DNA of 37,350 nucleotides, taken from NCBI GenBank assembly GCA_023415775.1, contig JAEZJM010000028.1, positions 1-37,350 on the forward strand. Direction: 5' to 3'. This document shows positions 30,433 to 37,350 of this stretch, piece by piece. Numbering within the stretch: the stretch's first letter is position 1; each line of letters starts with the position of its first letter. The stretch comes from Bacillota bacterium. Lineage in GTDB: Bacteria; Bacillota; Negativicutes; Sporomusales; UBA7701. The translations under genes were made by a program, and so were the position numbers. The notes beneath the pieces are model-generated. The model was given only the letters and a program-made list of their open reading frames with translations, ran no database searches and was not told the origin of the DNA.

Positions 30433-32610
30433 ATGTGGGCCAACAAGTTCCCCAGACGGACCTTCCTCAAGGCCACGGCAGCAACTGCAGCCGCCGTGGG
30501 GGCGGGGGATGTCTTTTCATTCGGCGAGTGGATGAAACAAGCCAGCGCCGCTCCGGTTACCAAGATTCCTTCCCTCTGCGAGAGCTGTTCCGCGGCGTGC
30601 GGCATGTGGGTGCACGTCAAGAACGGCCGGATCTGGAAGGTGGCCGGCCAGAAAGATCATGGCCAGAGCAAGGGGCAGCTGTGCGCCCGCGGCCATGCCG
30701 GCATCGCCCAGGCCTACCACAAGGACCGCATCACCCACCCCATGAAGCGGGTCGGGGAAAACGACTTCGTGCCGATCACCTGGGAGCAGGCGTACAGCGA
30801 AATCGCCGCCAAGCTCAAAAAGGTGCTCAAGGAACACGGACCTGACAAGGTCTTTTTCTCTCACAACCCCCGGCCGACCAACGCGTTTTACTGGCCGCGC
30901 CTGATGGCGGCCGTCGGCTCGAACACCATCCAATCCCACCACTCCATATGCAGCACCGCCCGCGACGTCGCCTACAAATGGACCACCGGCGGCATGGCGA
31001 ACGCCGACCTCGGCAAAACCAAATACATCGTCTTCCTCGGCCGCAACTACGTCGAAGGCCTGTCTCCCTCAGGCGCAGCCGGGATGGCGGCGGCCTACGA
31101 GAAGGGCACCGCCATCATCGTCGTCGACCCCCGCCACAGCAACGCCTGCCTGTTCGCAAACGAGTGGGTGCCGATCAGGCCCGGCACCGACCTCGCCCTC
31201 CTGCTGGCCGTCGCCAACGTCCTCATCGCCGAGAACCTCTACGATAAAGAGTTCGTCGACGAGTGGTGCGTCGGCTTCGATGAGTTCAAGGACTGCATGA
31301 AGGCCTACACCCCCGAGTGGGCGTCCGCCGTCACCGACATCCCGGCGGCCACCATCTACGCCATCGCCCGCGGTCTGGGCAAAAACAGGCCCGCCAGCTG
31401 TATCGAGCAGGGCTACAAGGCGCCCAACGGCTGCAACTACGCCAACGGCACCCAGATGTTCCGCATGGTCGCCTGCGTCAACGCCCTCCTCGGCAACTAC
31501 GGCCAGGACGGCGGCATGAAATTCCCCAACGCGCCCCGGCTCGGCTCGCTCGACGCCAAGAAATACCCGGCCCCGCCCAAATCGAAAGCCGCCCGCTGCG
31601 ACGGCGTCGGCATCAAGGGCGAATTCCCCCTCTGCCAGCCCAACCAGGGCATCGTCCACATGATGCCCCAGCGCGCGCTAGAAGGCAAGGCCAAGGCCGG
31701 CTTCCTCTATCGCATCAACGTCGCCCGCAACGCCCCCGAGCCCGAGCTGCTCACCAAAGGCTACAAAGCCCTCGACCTCTTCGTCGTCTGCGACATCAAG
31801 TGGTCTGAGTCGGCCATGTGCGCCCATTACGTACTGCCCGAGTGCAGCGCCGCCGAGCGCGAAGACCTGCCGGCCATCGTCGGCAGTACCGTCACCATGC
31901 GCACCGCCGCCATCGACGTCGTCCACCCCGAAACAAAGCCTCTGCCCGAGATCGTCACCGAACTCGCCGGCTACATGGGGCTGGAGAAATACTTTAACTT
32001 CTCCCGTGAAGAAGTGGCCGCCGCCATGGTCAAGCCGCTCGGCGTAACCCTGGAGGACCTTAGGGCCAAAGGCACCGTCAAGGTCAAAGCCCCGGCCGCC
32101 AAACAACTAAGCTTCGCCACCGAATCCAAGAAAGTAGAACTTTACTGCAAAGCCTTCGCCGACCACGGACACAAGCCGGTGCCCGAGTGGGAGCCGCCCT
32201 TCGCCAAGGCCGACAAGAACACCTTCGTCCTCATCCACGGCAAACAGGGCTTCCTGTCCCACACCGCCAGCATCAGCGACCCCTACCTCCTCGCCGTCGC
32301 CAAGCGGGGCAGCCTCGAGCGGCTGTGGATCAACGCCGATCGGGCCAAAAAGATGGGCATCAAGGACGGCGATCTTGTCGAAGTCGCCTCGCCGCAGGCC
32401 AAGAAGCGGGTGAGGGTCAAGGTGACCGAACGCGTTCATCCCGACGCCGCCTACCTTCCCGCCGGCTACGGCCGTTTCGCCCCCTTCCTCAAAACAGGCG
32501 TCGGCTACGGCATCAACCCCAACGATTTTGCCCCCTGCCGGGCGGAAGCCATTTCGGGACACGCCATGATGATGGAAGTCACCGTCACCATCAGAAAGGT
32601 GGGTGAATAA
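30433..32610 (+). CDS. Tat-exported molybdopterin oxidoreductase (PsrA/PhsA-like)
   Basis: Start chosen at the ATG at 30433 (725 residues), with GGGAGG 12 bases upstream. A twin-arginine signal PRRTFLK lies at 7-13. Four cysteines C49-x2-C52-x3-C56-x27-C84 bind one [4Fe-4S] cluster. Cys173 (SHHSICSTARD) is the likely molybdenum ligand, which places the enzyme with polysulfide/thiosulfate/arsenate-type reductases rather than with selenocysteine formate dehydrogenases. The C-terminal domain (MGIKDGDLVEVASP) binds pterin. It is the first gene of a four-gene operon with hydrogenase subunits. The acceptor substrate is unknown. Confidence 0.88.
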   Translation: MWANKFPRRTFLKATAATAAAVGAGDVFSFGEWMKQASAAPVTKIPSLCESCSAACGMWVHVKNGRIWKVAGQKDHGQSKGQLCARGHAGIAQAYHKDRITHPMKRVGENDFVPITWEQAYSEIAAKLKKVLKEHGPDKVFFSHNPRPTNAFYWPRLMAAVGSNTIQSHHSICSTARDVAYKWTTGGMANADLGKTKYIVFLGRNYVEGLSPSGAAGMAAAYEKGTAIIVVDPRHSNACLFANEWVPIRPGTDLALLLAVANVLIAENLYDKEFVDEWCVGFDEFKDCMKAYTPEWASAVTDIPAATIYAIARGLGKNRPASCIEQGYKAPNGCNYANGTQMFRMVACVNALLGNYGQDGGMKFPNAPRLGSLDAKKYPAPPKSKAARCDGVGIKGEFPLCQPNQGIVHMMPQRALEGKAKAGFLYRINVARNAPEPELLTKGYKALDLFVVCDIKWSESAMCAHYVLPECSAAEREDLPAIVGSTVTMRTAAIDVVHPETKPLPEIVTELAGYMGLEKYFNFSREEVAAAMVKPLGVTLEDLRAKGTVKVKAPAAKQLSFATESKKVELYCKAFADHGHKPVPEWEPPFAKADKNTFVLIHGKQGFLSHTASISDPYLLAVAKRGSLERLWINADRAKKMGIKDGDLVEVASPQAKKRVRVKVTERVHPDAAYLPAGYGRFAPFLKTGVGYGINPNDFAPCRAEAISGHAMMMEVTVTIRKVGE

Positions 32611-32612
32611 CT

Positions 32613-33146
32613 ATGCCGCGCTACGCCATAATCATCGACGCCAAGAAGTGCGTCGCCTGCTACGCCTGCCAGGTCGCCTGCCAGATGCAGAACGAACTCG
32701 GGCCGGAAAACACCTTTATCCGCTTCGAAGACCGGGAGACGGGCAAATATCCCAACCCCAACTACGTCATGGTTCCCCTGCAGTGCCAGCACTGCCAGGA
32801 CGCCCCCTGCGTCCCCGTCTGCCCCACCACCGCGTCGCATAAAGATAAGAACGGCCTCACCATGATCGATAAAGACAAGTGCATGGGCTGCCGGCGGTGC
32901 GTACCCGCCTGCCCCTACAACGCCCGCACCTACCTCAAGGACGCAGGCGTCGTCCAGGCCTGCAACATGTGCCTGTCGCTCGTCGGCAAAGGCGAGGAGC
33001 CGGTATGCGTGGCCACCTGTATCACCAAAGCCCGCTACTTCGGCGACCTCGACAACCCCCAGGGCGAATTCGCCAAGCAGTTGGCCAAAGCCAAGCAGCT
33101 CCGGCCGGATTTCGGCACCAAGCCGACCCTGCTCTACATCATATAG
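32613..33146 (+). CDS. Four-cluster iron-sulfur electron-transfer subunit
   Basis: A 177-residue ferredoxin-like protein of the PsrB/DmsB/HybA class. Four cysteine groups are visible: CVACYACQVAC at 13-23, QCQHCQDAPCVPVCP, KCMGCRRCVPACP and ACNMCL...CVATC. This is sixteen cysteines, enough for four [4Fe-4S] clusters in a wire. It lacks a signal peptide, so it would travel with a Tat-signal partner. It lies between the molybdoenzyme (2 bases away) and the hydrogenase and is the likely electron path between them. Confidence 0.9.
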   Translation: MPRYAIIIDAKKCVACYACQVACQMQNELGPENTFIRFEDRETGKYPNPNYVMVPLQCQHCQDAPCVPVCPTTASHKDKNGLTMIDKDKCMGCRRCVPACPYNARTYLKDAGVVQACNMCLSLVGKGEEPVCVATCITKARYFGDLDNPQGEFAKQLAKAKQLRPDFGTKPTLLYII

Positions 33147-33164
33147 CCGCCAGGAGGGAAAAAG

Positions 33165-34142
33165 ATGCGAAATTTAAGCCGTCGTGAATTCCTGCGCCTG
33201 TGCGGTGCGACCGGAGCCGCGCTTGGCCTGACCCACGCGATAAAGCCGGAAATACTTCAAGCCTTCGCCGGCCCCGCCGGCGGCCAGCCGCCGATCGTCT
33301 GGCTCCAGGGCGGCTCGTGCAGCGGCTGTTCGGTGTCGCTCTTAAACGGCGTGCAGCCCGAAATCGGCAAGGTGCTCACCGAAGTCATCAGCCTCCAGTT
33401 CCACCAGACCCTCATGGCCGCCGCCGGCGAACCCGCCATGGAAATACTCCCGGCCGTCAAAAAGCAGTACGCCGGCCAGTACTATCTGGTTGTCGAAGGC
33501 TCGGTATCCACCGGCGACAAAGCCATGTACTCCACCCTCGGCGAGCGTGACGGCAAGCCCGTATCCTTCGCCGAGTGGGTCAAAACGATGGCCGCCGGCG
33601 CCAAAGCGGTCATAGCTGTGGGAACGTGCGCCACCTTCGGCGGCATCCCCGCCGCCGGCTCAAACCCCGCCGGCAGCAGGCCGGTCAGCGACATCGTCAG
33701 CGGCGTGCCGCTCATCAACGTCCCCGGCTGTCCCATTCACCCCGACCGGGTGCTGGGTACGCTGGTGCACGCCATCAAGTACGGCATCCCCGAGCTCGAT
33801 CACCTCAAGCGGCCGACCGTCTTCTTCGGCAAATGCGTCCACGACCTCTGCGGGCGTCGCCAGATGTTCGACGAAGGCAAATTTGCCACCCGCCTGTCCG
33901 AGAAAGGCTGCCTCTACAAGCTCGGCTGCAAAGGCCCGATGGCCTATAACGACTGCCCCACCCGCAAATACAACAACAACACCAGCTGGTGCGTGGCCGC
34001 CAACGCTCCCTGCATCGCCTGCGTAGAGCCCGGCTTCCCCGACCATACCAGCCCCTTTTTCGAGCGCATGCCCGAATACGGCCCGGCCGGCACACCTTCG
34101 CCGCAGCCCCGCCAGGGCAACATTATCGGGGGTGACAAATAA
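33165..34142 (+). CDS. [NiFe]-hydrogenase small subunit, Tat-exported
   Basis: A 325-residue small subunit. The Tat signal SRREFLRL is at residues 5-12. The proximal cluster residues are GGSCSGCSVSLLN, GTCATFGGIPAA and PGCPIHPD; the medial and distal clusters are in HDLCGRR, CLYKLGCKGPMAYNDCP and CIACVEPGFPD. The protein ends GGDK with no C-terminal membrane helix, unlike the anchored group 1 enzymes of many bacteria. AGGAGGG precedes the ATG. The large subunit starts at its last stop base. Confidence 0.93.
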   Translation: MRNLSRREFLRLCGATGAALGLTHAIKPEILQAFAGPAGGQPPIVWLQGGSCSGCSVSLLNGVQPEIGKVLTEVISLQFHQTLMAAAGEPAMEILPAVKKQYAGQYYLVVEGSVSTGDKAMYSTLGERDGKPVSFAEWVKTMAAGAKAVIAVGTCATFGGIPAAGSNPAGSRPVSDIVSGVPLINVPGCPIHPDRVLGTLVHAIKYGIPELDHLKRPTVFFGKCVHDLCGRRQMFDEGKFATRLSEKGCLYKLGCKGPMAYNDCPTRKYNNNTSWCVAANAPCIACVEPGFPDHTSPFFERMPEYGPAGTPSPQPRQGNIIGGDK

Positions 34143-35542
34143 TGCGCAAAATCGTAATTGACCCCGTAACCCGCCTGGAGGGCCACCTCAAAGTCGAAGT
34201 CATGGCCGACAACGGCAAAGTCGTGGCTGCCGAGGCGGCCGGCACCATGTACCGCGGTTTCGAATCCATCCTCGCCGGGCGCGACCCGCGCGACACCGTC
34301 TACATCACCCAGCGCATCTGCGGCGTCTGCCCCGTCAGCCACGCCACCGCCGCCGCCTTCGCCCTCGACGACGCCTTCGGCGTCCAGGTGCCGGCCAACG
34401 GCCGCATCATCAGAAACCTCATCCTGGGCGGCAACTACCTGCAGTCGCACATAATCCACTTCTACAACCTGTCCCTGCCCGACTACGCCCAGTTCCCGGC
34501 GATCGCCCCCTTCACCCACCATTACACCGGCGACTACCGCCTCAACAAGGAAACAAACGAGCGGCTCGTCGGCAACTACTTCAAGGCTCTGGAAATCCGC
34601 CGCAAATGCCACGAAATGGTCGCCCTGTTCGGCGGCAAAATGCCCCATCAGGTCGCCATCATCGCCGGCGGCACCTCCATGACCGCTCAGAAGGAAAAGA
34701 TCGACGCCTATCGCAAACTGCTGGCCGAAATCGCCCAATTCGTAGAGCAGGAATACGCCGAAGACACCCGCCTCCTGGCCAACGCCTACAGCGACTACTT
34801 CCAGGTCGGCAAAGGCCCGGCCAACTTCCTCTCCTACGGTGTCTTCCCGCTCGACGACATCGGCCGCGACAAGCTCATCGGCGCAGGCGTCCACATCGGC
34901 GGCAAGCAGGCCGACCTCGACATCGGCAAGATCACCGAAGATGCCGCCCACTCCTGGTACGACAAAACCGCCGACGGTACGCCCGCCAAGACGGCCACCA
35001 ACGCCCAGTACGGCAAAGCAGGCGCGTACAGCTGGGTCAAAGCGCCGCGCTATGGCGGCGAAGTATGCGAAGTCGGCCCGCTGGCCCGCATGTGGATATC
35101 CGGCCGCTACACCTCCGGTGTATCCGCCATGGACCGCATCGTCGCCCGGACACTCGAAGCCGCCCTCATCACCAAAGCGCTGGCCAAGTGGCTCGACGAA
35201 CTCGAACCCGGCGCCCCGTGCGAAGCGGCTGTCGAGATCCCCTACGCCGCGTCCGGCGTCGGCCTTGTCGAAGCCCCGCGGGGCGCCCTGGGCCACTGGA
35301 TCACCATCAAGAACCACCGTATCGAGCGCTACCAGGCGGTGGTACCCACAACCTGGAATTGCTCGCCCCGCGACGCCGGCGGCAAGGCTGGCGCCCTCGA
35401 GCAGGCCCTCATCGGGCTGCCGGTGCCTGACGCCGACAACCCCCTGGCCGTCGTCCGCGCCGTCCACTCCTTCGACCCCTGCCTCGCCTGCGCCGTCCAC
35501 GTAATCACCTCCGGCAAGGCGGTCAGCGAATTTAAGCTGTAA
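34142..35542 (+). CDS. [NiFe]-hydrogenase large subunit
   Basis: A 466-residue catalytic subunit, shorter than the usual 550-600 of group 1. The nickel ligands are Cys60/Cys63 (RICGVCPVSH) and Cys447/Cys450 (DPCLACAVH). The residues after His453 (13 in total) form the C-terminal peptide that a maturation protease removes once nickel is in place. It oxidises or forms H2. Hyp maturation genes, the protease and a cytochrome b anchor are not in the window. The start overlaps the stop of the small subunit (TAATG). Confidence 0.95.
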   Translation: MRKIVIDPVTRLEGHLKVEVMADNGKVVAAEAAGTMYRGFESILAGRDPRDTVYITQRICGVCPVSHATAAAFALDDAFGVQVPANGRIIRNLILGGNYLQSHIIHFYNLSLPDYAQFPAIAPFTHHYTGDYRLNKETNERLVGNYFKALEIRRKCHEMVALFGGKMPHQVAIIAGGTSMTAQKEKIDAYRKLLAEIAQFVEQEYAEDTRLLANAYSDYFQVGKGPANFLSYGVFPLDDIGRDKLIGAGVHIGGKQADLDIGKITEDAAHSWYDKTADGTPAKTATNAQYGKAGAYSWVKAPRYGGEVCEVGPLARMWISGRYTSGVSAMDRIVARTLEAALITKALAKWLDELEPGAPCEAAVEIPYAASGVGLVEAPRGALGHWITIKNHRIERYQAVVPTTWNCSPRDAGGKAGALEQALIGLPVPDADNPLAVVRAVHSFDPCLACAVHVITSGKAVSEFKL

Positions 35543-35554
35543 AGCGCCGCTGCA

Positions 35555-35588
35555 AAAACCGGCAGGATTATTTCCTGCCGGTTTTCCT
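35555..35588. terminator. Terminator of the hydrogenase operon
   Basis: AAAACCGGCAGGA (35555-35567) pairs with TCCTGCCGGTTTT (35573-35585), then TCC. A perfect 13-bp stem. Confidence 0.88.
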
Positions 35589-35698
35589 TGCTAAAACGCC
35601 GTCTTCGCGGAAAAAATATATGTAAACGAGCAGGATTTTCCCGACGCAAGAAGTATAATTAATACTGCCATACTGCGACGGATAGGGAAGGATGTACT

Positions 35699-35995
35699 AT
35701 GGGAGAAAAATACCGGGTAGCCATTCATCACGACAACGATTGCGGGTACATCGAATACGACATCGAGACCAAGAAAGTCACGGTCGTTATTGCCGACGCG
35801 GTCGTCCGCAAAACGGTGGAAGCCTTTCTTCACAGCGAGCACCTGCTCAGGGAAGCGCAGCGCACCCTGCGCGACTTCCGGGAAAAAACCGCCATGCCGA
35901 CCGAAAGCCTGGCCGCCCTCAAACTCTCGCTCACTAGCCTGTGGCAGCAGACCGGGGTTTATGTGGACTGGAGCCGCCCGGTACCGGCGTCCTGA
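35699..35995 (+). CDS. 98-residue hypothetical protein
   Basis: A small soluble protein. The first half is strand-rich (YRVAIHHDNDCGYIEYDIETKKV in two parts) and the second half helical (SEHLLREAQRTLRDF, SLAALKLSLTSLWQQTG). GGGAAGGA lies about five to twelve bases before the ATG, and a perfect TATAAT at 35654-35659 offers a -10 element without a clear -35. I do not recognise the family. Confidence 0.6.
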   Translation: MGEKYRVAIHHDNDCGYIEYDIETKKVTVVIADAVVRKTVEAFLHSEHLLREAQRTLRDFREKTAMPTESLAALKLSLTSLWQQTGVYVDWSRPVPAS

Positions 35996-36029
35996 CGCGG
36001 ACGCTGCGTAATCGGCAGCACTAGCCGAG

Positions 36030-36072
36030 TTATCCACAAAACTATCCACAAAACACTTGCAATTGTGGATAA
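36030..36072. promoter_or_regulatory. Cluster of three DnaA boxes
   Basis: TTATCCACA (36030-36038) and CTATCCACA (36042-36050) on the plus strand and TTATCCACA on the minus strand (36064-36072). Two are perfect and one has a single change. They lie in a 387-base gene-free stretch that also holds a candidate small RNA and the tRNA-Arg promoter. Tandem spacing of 12 bases and the tadA/SRP context suggest an origin-related or DnaA-regulated site. Confidence 0.6.
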
Positions 36073-36160
36073 AAAGCCGCCCGCAGTTGCGTTTGGTTGG
36101 ATTATGTCGATTATGCGTTGATTACTGTTTATAACTTCCCGCCGGCCGGCCGACGCCCGC

Positions 36161-36190
36161 TTGACCGCGACCCGGCCGACATGCTACAAT
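36161..36190 (+). promoter_or_regulatory. Promoter of candidate small RNA
   Basis: TTGACC (36161-36166) and TACAAT (36185-36190) are 18 bases apart. No gene with a ribosome site follows before a terminator at 36228. Confidence 0.5.
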
Positions 36191-36196
36191 CCACTT

Positions 36197-36256
36197 TGCG
36201 CGAGCCTGGCAGGCCACATACGGACAAGACACGGGGCGCAAATCCCGTGTCTTTTT
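36197..36256 (+). ncRNA. Candidate small RNA
   Basis: A promoter at 36161-36190 would start a transcript near 36197. It runs through a GCCTGGCAGGC mini-hairpin and ends at the terminator hairpin GACACGGG/CCCGTGTC (36228-36251) followed by five T. The product would be about 60 bases. I know no family. Confidence 0.35.
36228..36256 (+). terminator. Terminator before tRNA-Arg
   Basis: GACACGGG (36228-36235) pairs with CCCGTGTC (36244-36251) and is followed by TTTTT. Confidence 0.8.
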
Positions 36257-36291
36257 CCTCCATGCCGCATAATTTGCCGGGCGGCCCGTTA

Positions 36292-36320
36292 TTGACATCA
36301 CGGGGCCGGAGTGCTATAAT
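36292..36320 (+). promoter_or_regulatory. Strong promoter of tRNA-Arg/tadA
   Basis: A perfect consensus TTGACA (36292-36297), 17-base spacer and TATAAT (36315-36320). A hairpin TAGAGTAG/CTACTCTA (36329-36336 with 36352-36359) sits at the predicted 5' end of the transcript. Confidence 0.92.
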
Positions 36321-36385
36321 TCTTCCGGTAGAGTAGTCGTCTTCAGTGGCGCTACTCTAAATAGTCTCAACGCAAAACTGATGAC

Positions 36386-36461
36386 GCGCCCGTAGCTCAG
36401 GGGATAGAGCAGCGGTTTCCTAAACCGCGAGTCGGACGTTCGATTCGTCTCGGGCGCACCA
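36386..36461 (+). tRNA. tRNA-Arg (anticodon CCT)
   Basis: The acceptor arm GCGCCCG (36386-36392) pairs with CGGGCGC (36451-36457), followed by A and an encoded CCA. The anticodon loop TTCCTAA gives CCU. It lies 24 bases before tadA with no terminator between. Confidence 0.97.
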
Positions 36462-36485
36462 GGCTTTTTAAGCGTGGTGAACCGG

Positions 36486-36944
36486 ATGCCGAACGATGAT
36501 TACTATATGGAACAGGCCCTGGCGGAGGCCCGCAAGGCTTACGCCGTTGGCGAAGTGCCCATCGGGGCGGTTCTCGTTATCGACGGCGAAATCATCGCCG
36601 CCGCCCATAACATGCGCGAAACGTGGCATGACGCCACCGCTCACGCCGAAATCATCGTTATCCGCGAAGCTTGCCGCAAACTCGGCCGGTGGCGGTTGAC
36701 CGGCGCTACGCTTTATGTCACAATAGAACCGTGCCCCATGTGCGCCGGCGCGCTCGTTATGAGCCGGATCGACCGCCTGGTGTACGGCAGCCCCGACTAC
36801 AAGGCGGGTGCTGTGGAGTCGATCTTCAACGTCGCCCAGAACGACGCCCTCAACCACAAGGCGGAAGTACTCGCCGGCGTAAAGGGCGACGAATGCGGCG
36901 AATTGATGAAACAGTTCTTCCGCGAACGCCGCGGCAAAGAGTAA
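36486..36944 (+). CDS. tadA: tRNA-specific adenosine deaminase
   Basis: A 152-residue zinc deaminase (from the ATG at 36486; a GTG at 36474 is possible). HAEIIVIREA carries the zinc His and catalytic Glu; PCPMCAGA carries two zinc cysteines. It converts the wobble A of tRNA-Arg(ACG) to inosine. The ribosome site is weak (GGTG). It shares the transcript of tRNA-Arg(CCT) and is followed by tRNA-Ser genes and SRP RNA, the standard Firmicute order. Confidence 0.95.
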   Translation: MPNDDYYMEQALAEARKAYAVGEVPIGAVLVIDGEIIAAAHNMRETWHDATAHAEIIVIREACRKLGRWRLTGATLYVTIEPCPMCAGALVMSRIDRLVYGSPDYKAGAVESIFNVAQNDALNHKAEVLAGVKGDECGELMKQFFRERRGKE

Positions 36945-36980
36945 GACAAAAGGCGGCCCATACATGGCGTCGCAGCATAC

Positions 36981-37068
<88 letters not shown>

Positions 37069-37070
37069 TA

Positions 37071-37099
37071 TTGCCAACAAAACAAAATTCATATATAAT
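37071..37099 (+). promoter_or_regulatory. Promoter of tRNA-Ser(GGA)/SRP RNA
   Basis: TTGCCA (37071-37076), 17-base spacer and TATAAT (37094-37099), ending 15 bases before the tRNA. Confidence 0.8.
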
Positions 37100-37114
37100 C
37101 ATTTACGTCAACAC

Positions 37115-37204
37115 GGAGAGATGTCCGAGCGGTTGAAGGAGCACGCCTGGAAAGCGTGTGTACGGGAAACTGTACCGAGGGTTCGAATCCCTCTCTCTCC
37201 GCCA
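37115..37204 (+). tRNA. tRNA-Ser (anticodon GGA)
   Basis: The acceptor arm GGAGAGA (37115-37121) pairs with TCTCTCC (37194-37200), followed by G and an encoded CCA. The anticodon loop CTGGAAA gives GGA; class II variable arm present. Confidence 0.97.
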
Positions 37205-37222
37205 CCTGATTTCGCTTCTTAA

Positions 37223-37350
37223 GGTCGGCCCACGGTAGCCGTTGGGTCTTGCGCAATAGGAACTCATGAACCCCGCCAGGTCCGGAAGGAAGCAACGGTA
37301 AGTGACAATTCTTATGTGCCGCGAGGGAGCCTGACGGCTGCCTTGGGCCG
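37223..37350 (+). ncRNA. ffs: Signal recognition particle RNA (partial at window end)
   Basis: The conserved apical domain GCCAGGTCCGGAAGGAAGCA is present at about 37277-37296. The 5' end GGTCGGCCCACGGTAGCCGT pairs with the last bases GACGGCTGCCTTGGGCCG, so the gene should end a few bases beyond the window. The size of about 130 bases suggests a form without a full Alu domain. Confidence 0.92.

Noticed and set aside
30433..32610. Formate dehydrogenase identity for the molybdoenzyme
   Set aside because: The metal-ligand position is Cys in SHHSICSTARD and not the selenocysteine/Cys-His pattern of formate dehydrogenases; no in-frame TGA.
33944..35500. Minus-strand open frame of 518 codons
   Set aside because: Antisense to the hydrogenase large subunit; low-complexity shadow.
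36097..36336. Open frame of 79 codons
   Set aside because: Crosses a promoter, a terminator hairpin and the tRNA-Arg -35 box; no ribosome site.

Overview
This window looks like a chromosomal segment of a GC-rich, diderm, anaerobic Firmicute, most likely a Negativicute of the Sporomusaceae type (inferred from gene content; no database search was possible). The evidence is an exported LptA/OstA-like protein (outer membrane, LPS), a Bacillus-type LexA box in front of dinB, a tetraprenyl-beta-curcumene synthase homologue of the kind used by spore formers, Tat-exported [NiFe]-hydrogenase and molybdoenzyme subunits, and the Firmicute order tRNA - tadA - tRNA-Ser - SRP RNA that normally lies just before dnaX near the replication origin.

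Layout. 1-306: two tRNA-Ser genes and a terminator. 394-5768: a mixed block with a Tat-signal L-serine dehydratase, an LptA-like protein, and a minus-strand group (class D beta-lactamase, FHA-winged-helix regulator, Nudix hydrolase, HD hydrolase), followed by a 58-residue orphan. 5954-16249: an 11-gene same-strand cluster built around poly-gamma-glutamate (gamma-PGA): DUF6305 protein, TRAP-type large permease, a 48-residue two-helix membrane protein, an exported AstE/M14-like hydrolase, gamma-glutamyltransferase, a second AstE-like hydrolase, PgsB, PgsC, a PgsW-like protein, and a sensor kinase with a CitB-like response regulator. It appears to encode polymer synthesis, extracellular cutting or anchoring, re-uptake and sensing in one unit. 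16346-19953: small proteins, SOS-controlled dinB, a large structured repeat element, a YkuS-like protein and a PepT-like peptidase. 19955-26868: a polyphosphate region with ppx, a terpene synthase and a thioesterase on the minus strand, divergent from a ppx paralogue and ppk1 on the plus strand, with Pho-box-like repeats between them. 26897-30270: a strong promoter, a ykkC-family riboswitch with an overlapping terminator, then a LarA-type racemase, a PaaK-type acyl-CoA ligase and a tandem ACT protein. 30433-35588: a four-gene operon of a Tat-exported molybdopterin oxidoreductase, a four-cluster ferredoxin-like subunit and the small and large subunits of a [NiFe]-hydrogenase, with no membrane anchor subunit. 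35699-37350: a small orphan, a DnaA-box cluster, a candidate small RNA, tRNA-Arg, tadA, two more tRNA-Ser genes and the SRP RNA, which runs off the window end.

The three most unusual systems are the self-contained gamma-PGA synthesis/recycling locus, the anchorless hydrogenase-molybdoenzyme operon (a candidate soluble exported H2:acceptor oxidoreductase), and the ykkC-type riboswitch in front of a racemase/CoA-ligase/ACT operon. No insertion sequence, prophage or CRISPR array was seen.
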